From: Torymus aiolomorphi
Taxonomy: Eukaryota; Arthropoda; Insecta; Hymenoptera; Torymidae
Reading direction: 5' to 3'
Assembly: GCA_036365515.1 (NCBI GenBank)
Contig: CM070875.1
Location: 101,415,128 to 101,479,127, forward strand
DNA: 64,000 nt
The notes beneath the pieces were generated by a model. That model had not been told where the DNA came from, did no database searches, and saw only the letters and a list, made by a program, of their open reading frames with translations. A program made the position numbers and the translations under genes. Of this stretch, positions 9,080-21,349 are shown in pieces. Every line of letters begins with the position of its first letter. Position 1 is the stretch's first letter.

Positions 9080-11417
9080 TATGGTTTTCACGGCCCTAGG
9101 GGAAATATATCGCTTAAGTTCCGAAACGTGCGCTGTCGCAATTCGCAGCGTGTCCCCGCTAACACTCTCGAGATCCTAAACTGTCGGCGATTTAATTTCT
9201 ACGACTTTAAGCGGTCCCTCATACTTCGCTGCTAGCTTCGCGGAAAACTTATTGATGCCACTAGACAACGGGTGCGCTCGCATCATTACTAGGTCCCCTC
9301 GCTAAACTGAACATTACGCTTGTTCTTATTGTACACACGCGCCTGTTTTTCGCGTGCCCGATCAATATATCTCGCCACCAAATCTCGCAATGCATCCAAT
9401 CGTTTAATCCTGTCTACCCAAACCTCCGGCGGTACTCTTAAAATCGGACGCGCTCCCTCTACTTCTCTACGCAAACTTTTTACTGGACGCGGATGCCTGC
9501 CGTAATTCAGGAAAGCAGGCGAGAACTCCATTAAATCCGCGGCCACCACTACCCACGGCCGCTCTACAATTCTGCTACCCATCAAGCCCTGCGCTCCCGT
9601 CTGCGCTACCTTATATTTTTGGCATAACTCGCACGCTCGCACAAAATTCCTAACATCGTAGTACATGCCCTTCCAATAGTACTCGCGCGCTATACGCTCG
9701 TAGGTTTTTTCTACACCGAGGTACCCCGACGACGGTACACAATACGCGTCTGACATAACTCGCTCTCTTAATTCGACAGGCAACACTAATTTTAATTTCT
9801 CCTCGTGGCTTATAATCGGATCTAGGAGCGGATCCTCGCGATACCTATACAGTTTTCCCTCGTCCACTATCTAATCTTTGTACTTCAACGGCGACACTTG
9901 AATTTCATTCAACATGCGCAGATACCACGGATCGAGAACTTACTCAAACGCGGCTGCCTCTAACTGCTCGTACAATCGCGAGAGCGCATTGGGAAACTGA
10001 TGCAATGAGCCTTTGCGATGCTTGACTTCAAAGTCCCATTGTTGCATTTCCAATGCCCATCGTGCCAGTCGTCTCGACGGTTCTTTTAGATTCCTCAACC
10101 ATTTCAGCGCGCTGTGATCCGTAATTGCCGTAAATTTATAACCTTCCACGTATGGCCTAAATTTCTTAATCGCCCACAGCAGCGCGAGACACTCCTTCTC
10201 TGTCGTCGAGTAATTCCTTTCTGCTGGCGTCAATGTTCGGCTCGCGTAAATAATCGGGTGCTCTTCGTTTTTGAAAATTTGCGCGAGAAGTGCGCTCAAC
10301 ACGGAATTGCTCGCGTCGCACTGGATAATAAACGGTTTTGTAAAATCCGGCCGCGCAAGAACAGGGGCTCGCGTCAGAGCATTTTTAATGTTTTTAAATG
10401 CTGTCTCCTGCTCCTCTCTCCACTCCCATTTCTGTCCTTTAAATATGAGACTACTAATAACAATTTCATCTTCGCGTAGTTCTCGAGGAAACGAGCGTAC
10501 CATCCGGACATGCCTAAAAATGTCCTAACTTCGCTAACATTCCGCGGCGTAGGATAATTCAACGCCGGCACCACTCTATCTAGATCTGGCCTCAATCCCT
10601 CATGATCTAATAGATAACCGAGATAGGTGACACGCGCACAGCAAAACTCACACTTCCTATGCTGTACTACTAAACCCGCCTCCGCAATCCTACGCAATAC
10701 TATCTCTAGCCACTTTAAATTTTCATCGAACGTCTCTGTTACTACTATTATATCGTCTAAATAACAGAATACATAGGGCTCACACTCTGGTCCGAAAAGC
10801 GCATCGATTAATCACCGAAAGGTCGCCGGCGCATTCGCTACACCAAAAGGCATTCGCATGAACTGCCATTCCTCTGATCCTGGCAACGTAAAGGCAGTAT
10901 ATTTCCTACTTGAGTGCTCTAGCGGTACCTGGTAGTACACCTGGCGCAAATCTACTTTCGAAATATACCTCGCATTTTGCAAGCGATGCAGAATCGCATC
11001 CATATTCGGAATTAAATGCGCGTCTTTCTTGATGGCTTTGTTCACGTCGCGATAATCAAAGCACATGCGGCCTTTGTCATCTCCCATGAAATCACGGGCG
11101 CGCTTCGCCAATCGCTCTCTGATGGCGCTATAATTCCCGCCTTGAGAAATTTATGGACCTCACCTCTCGCAAACTCGAACATCTTCGGCAACATTCTTCG
11201 AGGCTTCTGTCTTACCGGCGCTACGCCCTGCATGTCTATATGGTGTTCGACTAATTTTAAGTCCGTCACACCAGGCACATCGGTCTCGGAAGGAAGAAGT
11301 CTACCTACGAGTTGCTCTACTAACTCACGCTCGCTAGTCGCAACCTCACTAATACCCGCGCATTTGGCAAATATTGTCGTTAGATCGCCAGGCGCCTCTA
11401 GCTAGGCGCGCGTCGCT
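9080..11417 (-). pseudogene. Gypsy 1 pol: reverse transcriptase, RNase H and deleted integrase
   Basis: From high to low coordinates: the RT entry region HIDMQGVAPVRQKPRRML (about 11240-11185), FMGDDKGRMCFDYRDVNKA (about 11090), KVDLRQVYYQVP (about 10960-10925), FGVANAPATFR (about 10845-10812), YLDD (about 10762), YLGYLLDHEGLRPD, then RNase H with FIIQCDASNSV, YSTTEKECLALLWAIKKFRPY and ITDHSALKWL (10330-10100). The integrase zinc-binding region GYLGVEKTYERIAREYYW...CELCQKY follows (9735-9625). After AADLMEF (about 9545-9525) the frame jumps straight to SPAFLNYGRHPRP, so the integrase catalytic core (D, D, E region) is missing. Several frameshifts and stops separate the pieces. A C-terminal integrase-like tail continues in another frame to about 9080. 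Confidence 0.9.
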
Positions 11418-12161
11418 CAGTGGGAAACAACAGCAGAAAAGTCTATTAAATTCAGCTTCACGCGAATTTTGCATAAAAGATGTTCTGGTAAAGAGGATTC
11501 TCTTCGTTTTGAAATTGTCTAGGAATCACCGCTTCCCTCGGAATTGCATTATCATTTTTTAACCTGATTGTGAGTGGGTTTTTCTGATCTGACGGGAAAA
11601 TAAATATAATTAAATAATGTAAAGTGCGATCGCGTTAGAAAAATAGCAAAAAAAATTGTATATGTATATACAATTGGATTTATATATTATTTTTACAATT
11701 TCTCTGATAGCTATATGCTATAGTGTGTGTGGCTGTGTGGGTGTATGTGTATGTCATATATGTTCTATGTACTCATAATTAATCATAAAATGTTAAAGAA
11801 ATAAATATTATATATATAATCTTATATATTGCAGTATATATGCTTGTAAATGCGTGAAATGCATATAGCTATCAGAGAAATTGTAAAAAATAATATATAA
11901 ATGCAATTGTATATACATATACAATGTTTTTGCTATTTTCCTAACGCGATCGCACTTTACATTATTAATTATATTTATTTTCCCGACAGATCAGAAAAAC
12001 CCACTCACAATCATGTTAAGAAATGATAATGCGATTCCGAGGGAAACGGTGATTCCTAATCAATTTCAAAACGAAGAGAATCCTCTTTACCAGAATATCT
12101 TTTATGCAAAATTCGCGTGAAGCCGAATTTAATAGACTTTTCGGCTGTTTTGTCCCACTAT
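11418..12161. mobile_element. hAT-like MITE, ~744 bp, inserted in gypsy 1
   Basis: Left end cagtgggaaacaacagc and right end gctgttttgtcccactat are imperfect inverted repeats that extend for more than 200 bases (for example gcgatcgcgtta / taacgcgatcgc and the arms around 11650 and 11920). Flanks gcgtcgct (11410-11417) and gcgtcgat (12162-12169) look like an 8-bp target duplication with one change, as expected for hAT elements beginning CAGTG. The centre (11700-11880) is TG/AT-rich. No transposase frame. Confidence 0.75.
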
Positions 12162-12220
12162 GCGTCGATGTCAAACTTCGTACAAAAATCCATGCCGAGA
12201 ATCAGGTCGTGATCTAATTC
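12162..12220 (-). pseudogene. Gypsy 1 protease, C-terminal piece
   Basis: On the minus strand this short stretch encodes ELDHDLILGMDFCTKF, the LILGMDF motif that ends retroviral-type aspartic proteases. It joins the N-terminal piece at 15169-15576 once the LINE is removed; the AATTC duplication marks the joint. Confidence 0.8.
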
Positions 12221-15168
12221 CCCCTGTGTTTGTAGCAGTCATTTACAGGCTCCCAGACACCGAGCTTATCAACTCTGATTTGGCTGAAGCTCTCGAACAA
12301 CACTCCGTGGGTTTTGCGCATCGACTAGTACTGGGAGATCTCAACGCGAATATGTTAGTAACGGAGCAGGAGTCGACTTTCGTAAAACACCTAGCATGTC
12401 AACGTAACCTAAAACTTGTTGAGCGTGGCGCGACTAATCACCAAAACGGCAAATCGCACACATGGATCGATGTAATCTTCACGGACGATGATGCCGTAGT
12501 GCTAGATTCTAACAATATGACAGCGACTTATCGCAATAGACATAATATAATTGATGTCGTTATTGACGTTCCCGTATCTCAAAAACCTTCACTTGGAAGG
12601 TTTACATATCGTAATTTTAAGGCTATTCGTCATGAACAGCTGCTTTCTTATTTGAATGTTTGCGACTAGTCGACTGTCAATTGTGCAGATGTAGACGTTG
12701 ACACCCGCTTAGAACATCTTAATACAAATATCACGAAGGCTTTGGATGAATTAGCCCCGATTACGGAATTTCGTCCGAATAGAAAACAACAACCGCCGTG
12801 AGTTGACGCGGAGCTTAGAGACTTGTACGCTACCCGTGACGCTTTACGACGGAGATATTAACGAACGCGAAATCATGATCACTGGGAAAAATGCCAATCG
12901 CTAGCGCTATTAGCAGAACAACACTCAAGAGAAGCGCGAGATACATTTCTTCAGAATAAAATTTTCGAGGCACTTGATAGCGGGAGGGATATCTGGAAAG
13001 AGTTGAGAAGTTTAGGTCTTCTTCCACAAAATCGAGCTAGGGAGGAACTTCACGGGTTTTCCCCAAAAGAATTAAACACGCACTTTGCGGGGGTCTCAGT
13101 CTCAGCTGAAGAACGCGAGGAAAATATGAATGAAGTTAGGCAACGGCTAGTGAAGAAGGCTTCGGCTTCAGTAAAGTTACTTTTTCAGATGTGGTTCTAG
13201 ATGTTGCACATTTCTCCTCGCAAGCTAAGGGTGAGGATGGGATACGACAAGGTGTGATAGCAAAAGCTCTTCCAGTTATTGGTTATCACCTAGCTGATAT
13301 TTTCAATGCTTCCCTTCTGAAGGGAATTTTTTCCGAATCATGGAAAAAGGTCATTTGGTGCCACTTAAAAAGACAGCTATCCCATCGACTGTTACGGACT
13401 TTCATCCAGTGGCACTATTCAAAGTTGAGAAGCTTGTATGTGATCAGATTTCAGCATTTTTAGCTTCAAAGAAAATTCTCGATTCTTTTCAATCTGGATT
13501 TAGACCAGGTCACAGTACGCAGATCACTCTACTAAAATTGACGGAGGATATAAGAGCGGGAATAGACAACGAAAAACAACTACTTACCATTCTCCTATTG
13601 TTCGATTTGAGCAAGGCATTCGGCACCATATCGCCAACTAAATTATTGCATAAACTGATCAGAGTGGGATTTTCCAGAGGGGTAGTCCTGTGGATAAAGT
13701 CGTATATTACAGGTCGCAATCAAGAAGTGATTACGAAGCAAAATGGAGACCCGGATTGGCTCACAACCAATCTCGGCGTACCACAGGGCTCGGTACTGAG
13801 ACCCCTTCTGTTCAGTCTCTATATAAATGACCTACAACACATTTTTTTGGATTTTAATAATAATTCTCAATCGAGTGGTGTCGGGCACCCGTTATATGCA
13901 AATGATTTACAAGTTTATACGCAGACAACCATAGACGAGCTGAATGAATGGATACGACACTTGTCGATTATAGGTAGAGCAGTGGCGTCATGGGCCGTCA
14001 ACAACGCCCTCAGTCTCAATGTAAGAAAAACTAAGGTTATTATTTTTGGATCTAACCACAATATTAACATACTACGCGGTATGCATTTATCTGGCATTGA
14101 GATTCAGGACAACGTTTTCGTACGCTTTGTCGATACTGTAACTAATCTCGTTGTTGTAATGGACCCGAAACTAACGTGGAAAGCACAAGTGGATGCAGTT
14201 AACCGAAAGGTTAACAGAGCCCTATACGGACTCACACGGTTTCGATCCTGTACCACCGAGATCTTACGTAAGCAGTTCGCAAGCTCTCTCGTGTTATCTC
14301 ATTTAGATTACTGCTCGCTAGTGTATCTCGACGTGACGCGTGAATTTCAAAAGAAACTGCAAATATTGCAAAATTCATGTGTGAGATATGAAAGTGGTGC
14401 TAATAAAGATGAACACATCAGCCCATATACAAATAAGCTAGAGTGGCTTGACTTAAGGGAGCGAACGGCACATTTTGCAGCGGTTTCAATGTACAGAGTT
14501 ATAAATTTGGGTCATCCAGTATACCTAGCTCCCTTATTTAAAAAATGCCAAGATAGAACGTCAAGTAGAACTCACTGCAGAGAACTTATAGTTCCGTCAT
14601 CACGAACTGACATAGAGCTGGATTCTTTCGGGTCCCAGGGTGCACGACTGTGGAATTCGATTCCTCGTGACATTAAGAATGTTTCCTGGGCGAGTAAATT
14701 CAAAGCGGTGTTTAGGTAGTACTTGATGCAAAGGTCATGCGATGTCGACTGTATATATGTGTAAATAGAATATAGACATGTACTGCTATTTTTATAACAG
14801 TACTAAAATCGTTTTGTGATTAATCTTCTGACGTACATCGTATGAATAAAGCAATGTGATGAATTCAATCTGTAACCGCTAGATTGAAGAATAACTAAGT
14901 TCAATTATGTGATACTTCGTGACTTGGCAATTGCCATTGACTATGTTTGTGATCATTATACGATTGTGATATAATGTACACAAATGTTAATTATGTTCAA
15001 TACTTTGAACCATCCTGAGGCGGGTGTTCCTAATGGGATTTATCCCACGTCGTTTGCCGATTGGTTTTTCCCCGTCTCACAGAGATGAGCCTGGGCGAAT
15101 GCGCGATGGTAGACTGTAACTTAATTTTCTTGTAATTTACAAATAAAAACTATTCTATTCTATTCTAT
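12221..15168 (+). mobile_element. 5'-truncated Jockey/CR1-like LINE inserted in gypsy 1 protease
   Basis: The element begins inside the endonuclease domain (VLGDLNANM near 12325-12350), continues through a decayed linker and then a long RT frame at 13340-14719: FRPGHSTQITLLKLTEDI, LFDLSKAFGTI, GVPQGSVLRPLLFSLYINDL, then YANDLQVY where YADD is expected. The C-terminal region has DSFGSQGARLWNSIP, a common end motif of such LINE proteins. Stops and a frameshift precede the RT. The 3' tail has aataaaaac followed by three tattc units (15140-15168). Target duplication AATTC flanks it (12216-12220, 15169-15173). Loss of the first catalytic Asp of the YADD box suggests that this copy is inactive even where the frame is open. 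Confidence 0.9.
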
Positions 15169-15598
15169 AATTCGGTTACGGCTTTCACGCTAATTTTTTT
15201 CGTCTCGCCGTCGACGTCGAGCATCAAATCGAGTAGGCCCACTATCGGCGTTACCTTTCCGTTAACCGATCTGATCACTGAATCATAAGCTTTTAATCGA
15301 CCTTTAACTACCTCAGCTACGCGCGGCCCTGCAAGTGATAACGTAGCTCCCGGATCGAACAACGCTTTATACTCTTGTCCTCCTAATACGACCTTTAAAT
15401 AGTATCGATTATATACTCTCATACCCGCGACACCACTATCGTCCACCTGCTCGTTTTCGATGTTCTCGCCGCGATTTTCGCTACTCTCGGCTATTTCTCG
15501 CAGTCTCATCTCACACTCTCTGCGCAGCTCCTGCATCATTTCCTCCGTGGCGAGTTTAAGTTGATTATCTCACTCGGGCTCGAAATTGCCGTAGTCTA
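15169..15598 (-). pseudogene. Gypsy 1 protease, N-terminal piece
   Basis: The minus-strand frame from 15539 to 15169 has a charged N-terminus (ELRRECEMRLREIAE), then YLKVVLGGQEYKALFDPGAT with the active-site Asp in an Asp-Pro-Gly-Ala context, then DLMLDVDGETKKISVKAV. DPGA instead of DTGA/DSGA may be a family trait or a substitution. The frame is cut at its 3' end by the LINE and at its 5' end by the palindromic element at 15599-18043. Confidence 0.8.
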
Positions 15599-18043
15599 AC
15601 AAGGAAGGGTATCGAACCCGAACTCACCGATTTAAAAAATTTCGATATATATTGTAGATCATGAAAAAATATGAGACGCGTGTTTTTTCTTATCTGCAGA
15701 AAAACATTTTTAGGGGGTGAAAACCACCCCTAAAAATAACCCCCAAAAACGGTTTTTTAAATATATCTCGGCTTCTACTGCGTATTTCAGAGTAAAACAA
15801 AATAGAAATTACTTCTTATATAAAACAAAGATAACTGAAGCAATTTTGACCCTAACGGTTGCAACCCTTATTTTTTATTTTCAAAAAGCTAATTTTTTGA
15901 TCATGTATATCGAAAATAAAAAATAATGGTATGCATATAGACATGCAGGGCGTAGCGCCGGTAAGACAGAAGCCTCGGAGAATGTTGCCGAAGATGTTCG
16001 AGTTTGCGAGAGGTGAGGTCGATAAATTTCTCAAGGCGGGAATTATAGCGCCATCAGAGAGCGATTGGCGAAGCGCGCCGGTGATTTCATGGGAGATGAC
16101 AAAGGCCGCATGTACTTTGATTATCGCGTCGTGAACAAAGCCATCAAGAAAGACGCGCATTTAATCCCGAATATGGATGCGATTCTGGATCGCTTGCAAA
16201 ATGCGAGGTATATTTCGAAAGTAGATTTGCGCCAGATGTACTACCAGGTACCGCTAGAGCACTCAAGTAGAAAATATACTGCCTTTACGTTACCAGGATC
16301 GGAGGTATGGCAGTTCATGCGAATGCTTTTTGGTGTAGCGAATGCATCAGCGACCTTTCGGCGATTAATCGATGCGCTTTTGGACCGGAGTGTGAGCCCT
16401 ATGTATTCTGTTATTTAGACGATATAATAGTAGTAACAGAGACGTTCGATGAAAATTTAAAGTGGCTAGAGATAATATTGCGTAGGATTGCGGAGACGGG
16501 TTTAGTAGTACAGCATAGGAAGTGTGAGTTTTGCTGTGCGCGTGTCACCTATCTGGGTTATCTATTAGATCATGAGGGATTGAGGCCAGATCCAGATAGA
16601 GTGGTGCCGGCGTTGAATTATCCTACGCCGCGGAATCTTCGCGATGTTAGGACATTTTTAGGCATGTCCGGATGGTACGCTCGTTTCATCGAGAACTACG
16701 CGGAGATGAAATTGTTATTAGTAGGCTCATATTTAAAGGACAGAAATGGGAGTGGGGAGAGGAGCAGGAGACAGCGTTTAAAAACATTAACGATGCTCTG
16801 ACGCGAGCCCCTGTTCTTGCGCGACCGGATTTTACAAAACCGTTTATTATCCAGTGCGATGCAAGCAATTCCGTGTTAAGCGCGCTTCTCGCGCAAATTT
16901 TCAAAAACGAAGAGCACCCGACTATTTACCCGAGCCGAACATTGATGCCAGCAGAAAGGAATTACTCGACGACAGAGAAGGAGTGTCTCGCGCTGCTGTG
17001 GGCGATTAAGAAATTTAGGCCATACATGGAAGGTTATAAATTTACGGCAATTACGGATCACAGCGCGCTGAAATAGTTGAGGAATCTAAAAGAACCGTCA
17101 AGACGACTGGCGCGATGGGCATTGGAAATGCAACAATGGGACTTTGAAGTCAAGCATCGCTAAGGCTCATTGCATCAGTTTCCCAATGCGCTCTCGCGAA
17201 TGTACGAGCAGTTAGAAGCAGAGGCAGCCGCGTTTGAGTAAGTTCCCGATCCGTGGTATCTGCACATGTTGAATGAAATTCAAGTGTCGCCGTTGAAGTA
17301 CAAAGATTGGATAGTGGACGAGGGAAAACTGTATAGGTATCGCGAGGATCCGCTCCTAGATCCGATTGTAGGCTACGAGGAGAAATTAAAATTAGTGTTG
17401 CCTGTCGAATTAAGAGAGCGAGTTATGTCAGACGCGTATTGTGTACCGTCGTCGGGGTACCTCGGTGTAGAGAAAACATACGAGCGTTGAGCGCGCGAGT
17501 ACTATTGGAAGGGCATGTACTACAATGTTAGGAATTTTGTGCGAGCGTGCGAGTTATGCCAAAAATATAAGGTAGCGCAGACGGGAGCGCAGGGCTTGAT
17601 GTGTAGCAGAATTGTAGAGCGGCCGTGGGTAGTGGTGGCCGCGGATTTAATGGAGTTTACTTCTTATAAAAAAACAAAGATAACTGAGGCAATTTTGACC
17701 ATAAGGGTTGCAAACTTTAGTTTTTATTTTCAAAAAGCTAATTTTTTGATCATTTATATCGAAAATAAAAAATAATGGTTGCAACCCTTAGGGTCAAAAT
17801 TCTTCAGTTATCTTTGTTTTTTTATAAGAAGTAATTTCTATTTTGTTTTACTCTGAAATACGCAGTAGAAGCCGAGATATATTTAAAAACCGTTTTTGGG
17901 GGTTATTTTTAGGGGTGGTTTTCACCCCCTAAATATGTTTTTCCGCAGATAAGAAAAAACACGTGTCTCATATTTTTTCATGATCTACAACATATATCGA
18001 AATTTTTGAAATTGGTGATTTCGGGTTCGATACCCTTCCTTGT
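15599..18043. mobile_element. Palindromic TIR element carrying a captured gypsy pol fragment
   Basis: Ends acaaggaagggtatcgaac (15599) and gttcgatacccttccttgt (18043) are exact inverted repeats, continuing inward over about 330 bases on each side, including gggggtgaaaaccacccc and its complement and acttcttata/tataagaagt. It sits between gypsy 1 gag and protease. The interior holds a plus-strand piece of gypsy pol (15930-17657). That piece is bounded by two same-direction copies of a 121-bp segment of the left arm (15809-15929 and 17657-17778), so the original element was a simple palindrome and the pol piece arrived later. Confidence 0.85.
15930..17657 (+). pseudogene. Captured gypsy pol fragment (RT, RNase H, start of integrase)
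   Basis: It encodes the same region as the minus-strand copy at 11250-9525 and looks close to identical: HIDMQGVAPVRQKPRRML at the start, DYRVVNKAIKKDAHLIPNMD, CYLDDIIVV (about 16410-16437), YSTTEKECLALLWAIKKFRPY, ITDHSALK, then SGYLGVEKTYER and CELCQKYKV. It stops at AADLMEF. In-frame stops occur (for example after HSALK at 17074-17076 and after KTYER at about 17490). There is no gag, LTR or integrase core, so it is a fragment rather than an insertion by integrase. Confidence 0.88.
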
Positions 18044-20450
18044 AAGTACTGGGCTGCTGGCTCCGCTTCGCTCACGCCGCTCGGCTCCGGCAGTACAGCT
18101 TTGCGTTCTTCCAGCTCGCGCGCCGCGCCTTCAGACTGCCTCACGTTCGCTATCATCGACTCTTCACCTATCTGCATTTTATTCTCCGCACTCACACCTT
18201 TCGTCGCTAACTCATCAGCATCCTAGCACTATACCTCTTACTAGCATGCTCTGCTCCCTCAACTACAGATATCGCGGCCTTATTCTCCTCTAAGGTGCTT
18301 AATAGATCCCATAAGTTGATCTCTAAACTGTCGCCCCCTCGCTAACGAGTTCTTACCGGCGCGGGAAGCGAGGTTTACTTTGACCCCGCGCCTTGCGCGT
18401 TTCCCGGACGGCGGCATCAAGGGCGCACAGCGCGCGCAGGTTAGCACCGTCACTCCTGGTGCTCCGCACTTATTGCACGATAGGTTCGCTCGCTGAGGAC
18501 ACTCACGCGTTACTTGCCCTCGCTGCCTTCACCAATAGCATACGACATACGGGCACTGCGAAGCACGGTGCCCTACTCCCTGACACGTAAAGCACGAACC
18601 CACAAACGTCATTTTCGATCTATGCTCCTCTCGTTTCGGCGGATTGGGATTACTGTGACCCTCCTGCCTCCTCTGTTGCCCACCTGCTTGGTTAATCTGA
18701 GCACGCTGCTCATACGCTTGGTTATCGTCCCTCGGCCCAGACTGACGAGCAGGCTGCGTATTTCCCGATGCATACGCGTTGTTTCCGCTTCGCTCATTTC
18801 TCTGCGTTACCTGCGCGTATGTCGGGCCTTGCCCGCCACGGACCGCATTCGCTTTCTCGGATCCCTGCTGCATGCCCATCACCTCCACTGCGCTTACACT
18901 AGCTTCGCTCGCGCTTCCCTGCTCATCTCGCTTTTTACCCTTACGCTTCGAATTACTTAACTCAACCGGCGCGCTTCCTTCTCCAGTGGCTGCCACTCGC
19001 GCATTTGGCGTGCTCGGCGGTCCTGTACATGCAGTGCTCTGTATATGCATCTTCTCCGTGGGCGGAGGAGGCGCATAATGACCGTTAATCTCCTTACGCC
19101 GCTCAAACCGCCGGCCGTAGTTGACTATATCGTTCAGCGTCTCGACTACTTCATCAATCATCGCGCAGCGATATTCCGGCAAAAGATTTCTGTACGCACG
19201 ATCGATCTGACTATCCTCGTTCGGCGGTCGCTTAAAATATGACACTATTAAACGGAAATTCTCGATATAACTCTCTACCGATTCTCCTTTTCCTTGCATT
19301 CGCCGGCGCAAATCCTCAAGGAGATTCTGCTTGTCATATTCTCCGATAAATCTTCGCTTGAACGCCTTCTCAAACGGCTTCCACGAACTAATGCGCGCTT
19401 TCTCTAACCTAAAACACGTCGCTGCTTCGCCCGTAAAAACGCATGGTACCGCGCCTAGCATGCCGGCATTACTGGGGTGATTACCCGCTTTGCAATGACT
19501 CAGTTGATGCTGAATCTCCTCCGCCGCTCTCTTAGTCCCCTTGCCATTAATCTTTACGTTCCAACTGCGTAATGTTTTCTCCGCGCGAATCCCACCATTA
19601 TCGGTGCGTTGTCTGCGCGACCCTCGTACGTCGCGCTCCGACTCACTCTCCGGCGACGTCGCCTGTAGTCTATCTCGCCCCCACGTTTTCGCTTTCTTAC
19701 CATCTCTACGGCGCGGTTAATTTCTGTGCTTACGCAACCGCGTGGGATCATCACTCGAGCTCGATGACGCTTCTTTCTCCGTACTCCCGTGCTCACGTGC
19801 TCGCCCCTGTCCTTATTCCTACTACGCCTGCTCCTGCGCGTTAATTCCCACTCCGATTCGTCGTCAGAAGCCTCTCGTCCTTGTAACTGCTCGCGACTTA
19901 CATGCCCGTCAACCCGCGGGGAGGAGGGGGGGGGGGGGTCGAAGTCACACGCGCTCCCTCCAATACCCTGCGCAAGCTTTTCTTTTTCGCCAATTCCGCC
20001 AGTTTGATAGCCGCATTGCCAATTTTTTAGCTCTACGATCGCTCTCGCTTCCGTGCGCTCTCTCGTCGGCTCACCACCGACAACCCTGCCTCTTTATTTC
20101 CTCAGTGACCTCAATATCGACTTCGCTCTCCTCCCCCGATCCCTCACTCGGCGGCGTCTCACTCGCTTCGTGAATCTCATCGTAATCCTGCCCGGTCGTA
20201 TACCAGCGCTGAGGCGCATCTCTCCGCCGAGCCTGCTGAGTCGGCATTGATTCTACTCTTAACCCTTGATTCGGTAGAACTAGACCACCCCTCTCGTTTC
20301 CTACGCCTCGCACGTAACGCTCAGAGTAATACTCCTAGTGACCCTGTCCGTTGATGTGCGCGCGTATTTCAGGTGAAAAAACCACGTTCGGCACATGTTG
20401 CATCGCGAAAAGCGCGCGAGTTACTCCGGCCGTCGGCCTCGTGCTGCAGG
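18044..20450 (-). pseudogene. Gypsy 1 gag polyprotein
   Basis: The best-preserved frame (19461-18529) starts in the capsid region with GEAATCFRLEKARISSWKPF and FKRRFIGEYDKQNLLEDL (retrotransposon gag domain), then a Pro/Gln/Gly-rich linker, then the knuckle CFTCQGVGHRASQC near 18580-18545. After a frame break, CNKCGAPGVTVLTC appears near 18480-18440. Upstream, the N-terminal part (20450-20071) is Arg/Glu-rich with ESEVDIEVTEEIK. A poly-G/C run at about 19926-19940 coincides with one frame break. A downstream piece (18195-18044) is cut by the palindromic element. Confidence 0.82.
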
Positions 20451-20720
20451 ATGAATAGAGTAGAATAGAAGAATAGAATAACAATTTATTTGCTCAAGAC
20501 AAAAATAAATACAGAAAGTATCGCATAGTATCGCATAGTTCATTACAAGCCGTTGGCCGACTCGGTGTGTTTATATAATTCATCTAGAACATAGACTGAC
20601 TAGGGTATATCAACAAAGTATCTCATATAAGTTACGTAATAAAATCGATCCATATATAAAAATAACATAGGCACACAAAAAAAAAGTGGTCTGTTACTGA
20701 GACTTGACATACCCCCTCTT
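20451..20720 (-). repeat. LINE 3' tail fragment
   Basis: On the minus strand this has an aataaa signal followed by tattctattcttctattcta, closely resembling the tail of the LINE at 15140-15168. It probably is a very short 5'-truncated insertion next to gypsy 1 gag. No coding part is kept. Confidence 0.55.
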
Positions 20721-20721
20721 A

Positions 20722-21345
20722 TGCATTTTGACGCGCTGAATCCGAATCCGAAGCCAGAATTGCGCCATCACTCCTCATTTTTTTTTAAATCGTGTAAAAC
20801 CACCCCTAAATCGAAAAATCCGGGATATTCCGCTTTTAACGTTGGGAAAATTTTTATAAACTGCCTAAAAATTACTGCACATCTAAAGCTATACACATTT
20901 TGAGGCGCTGAATCCGAATCCAAAGGCAGATTTGTGCCATCACCCCTCAGTTCTTTTTAAATCGTGGAAAACCACCCCTAAATCGAAAAATCCGGTATAT
21001 TCCGCTTTTAACGTTGGGAAAATTTGTGAAAACTGCCTAAAAATTACTGCAGATCTAAAGCTATACACATTTTGAGGCGCTGAATCCGAATCCAAATGCA
21101 GATTTGTGCCATCACCCCTCAGTGTTTTATAAATCGTGAAAAACCACCCCTAAATTGAAAAATCCGGAATATTCCGCTTTTAATATTGGGCAAATTAGTA
21201 CAAACTGCCTAAAAATGACTGCAGATCTACTGCTATACATACTTTGAGGCACTGAATCCGAATTCGAAACGAGATTTACTACATTCCCTCTACTTTTTTT
21301 TCAATCACGGAAAACCACCCCTACATTGAAAAATTCGAAAAATTC
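20722..21345. repeat. 172-bp tandem repeat, 3.6 copies
   Basis: Units begin near 20725, 20897, 21069 and 21240 at gcgctgaatccgaatcc and contain aaaaccacccctaaa and tattccgcttttaa. The last unit is more diverged and incomplete. The aaccacccct element also appears in the arms of the palindromic element at 15599-18043, so a distant relationship is possible. Confidence 0.88.
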
Positions 21346-21349
21346 AGCT

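Larger units (their letters stand above)
8043..20450 (-). mobile_element. Gypsy-type LTR retrotransposon 1, nested and decayed
   Basis: Read on the minus strand, the order is gag (20450-18044), protease (15576-15169 then 12220-12162), reverse transcriptase/RNase H/integrase (11417-9080) and a third ORF (9056-8043). Three later insertions split it: a palindromic element at 15599-18043, a LINE at 12221-15168 and a hAT-like MITE at 11418-12161. The LINE target duplication AATTC (12216-12220 and 15169-15173) and protease motifs on both sides show that the pieces were once contiguous. No LTR was recognised at either end. Confidence 0.85.
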
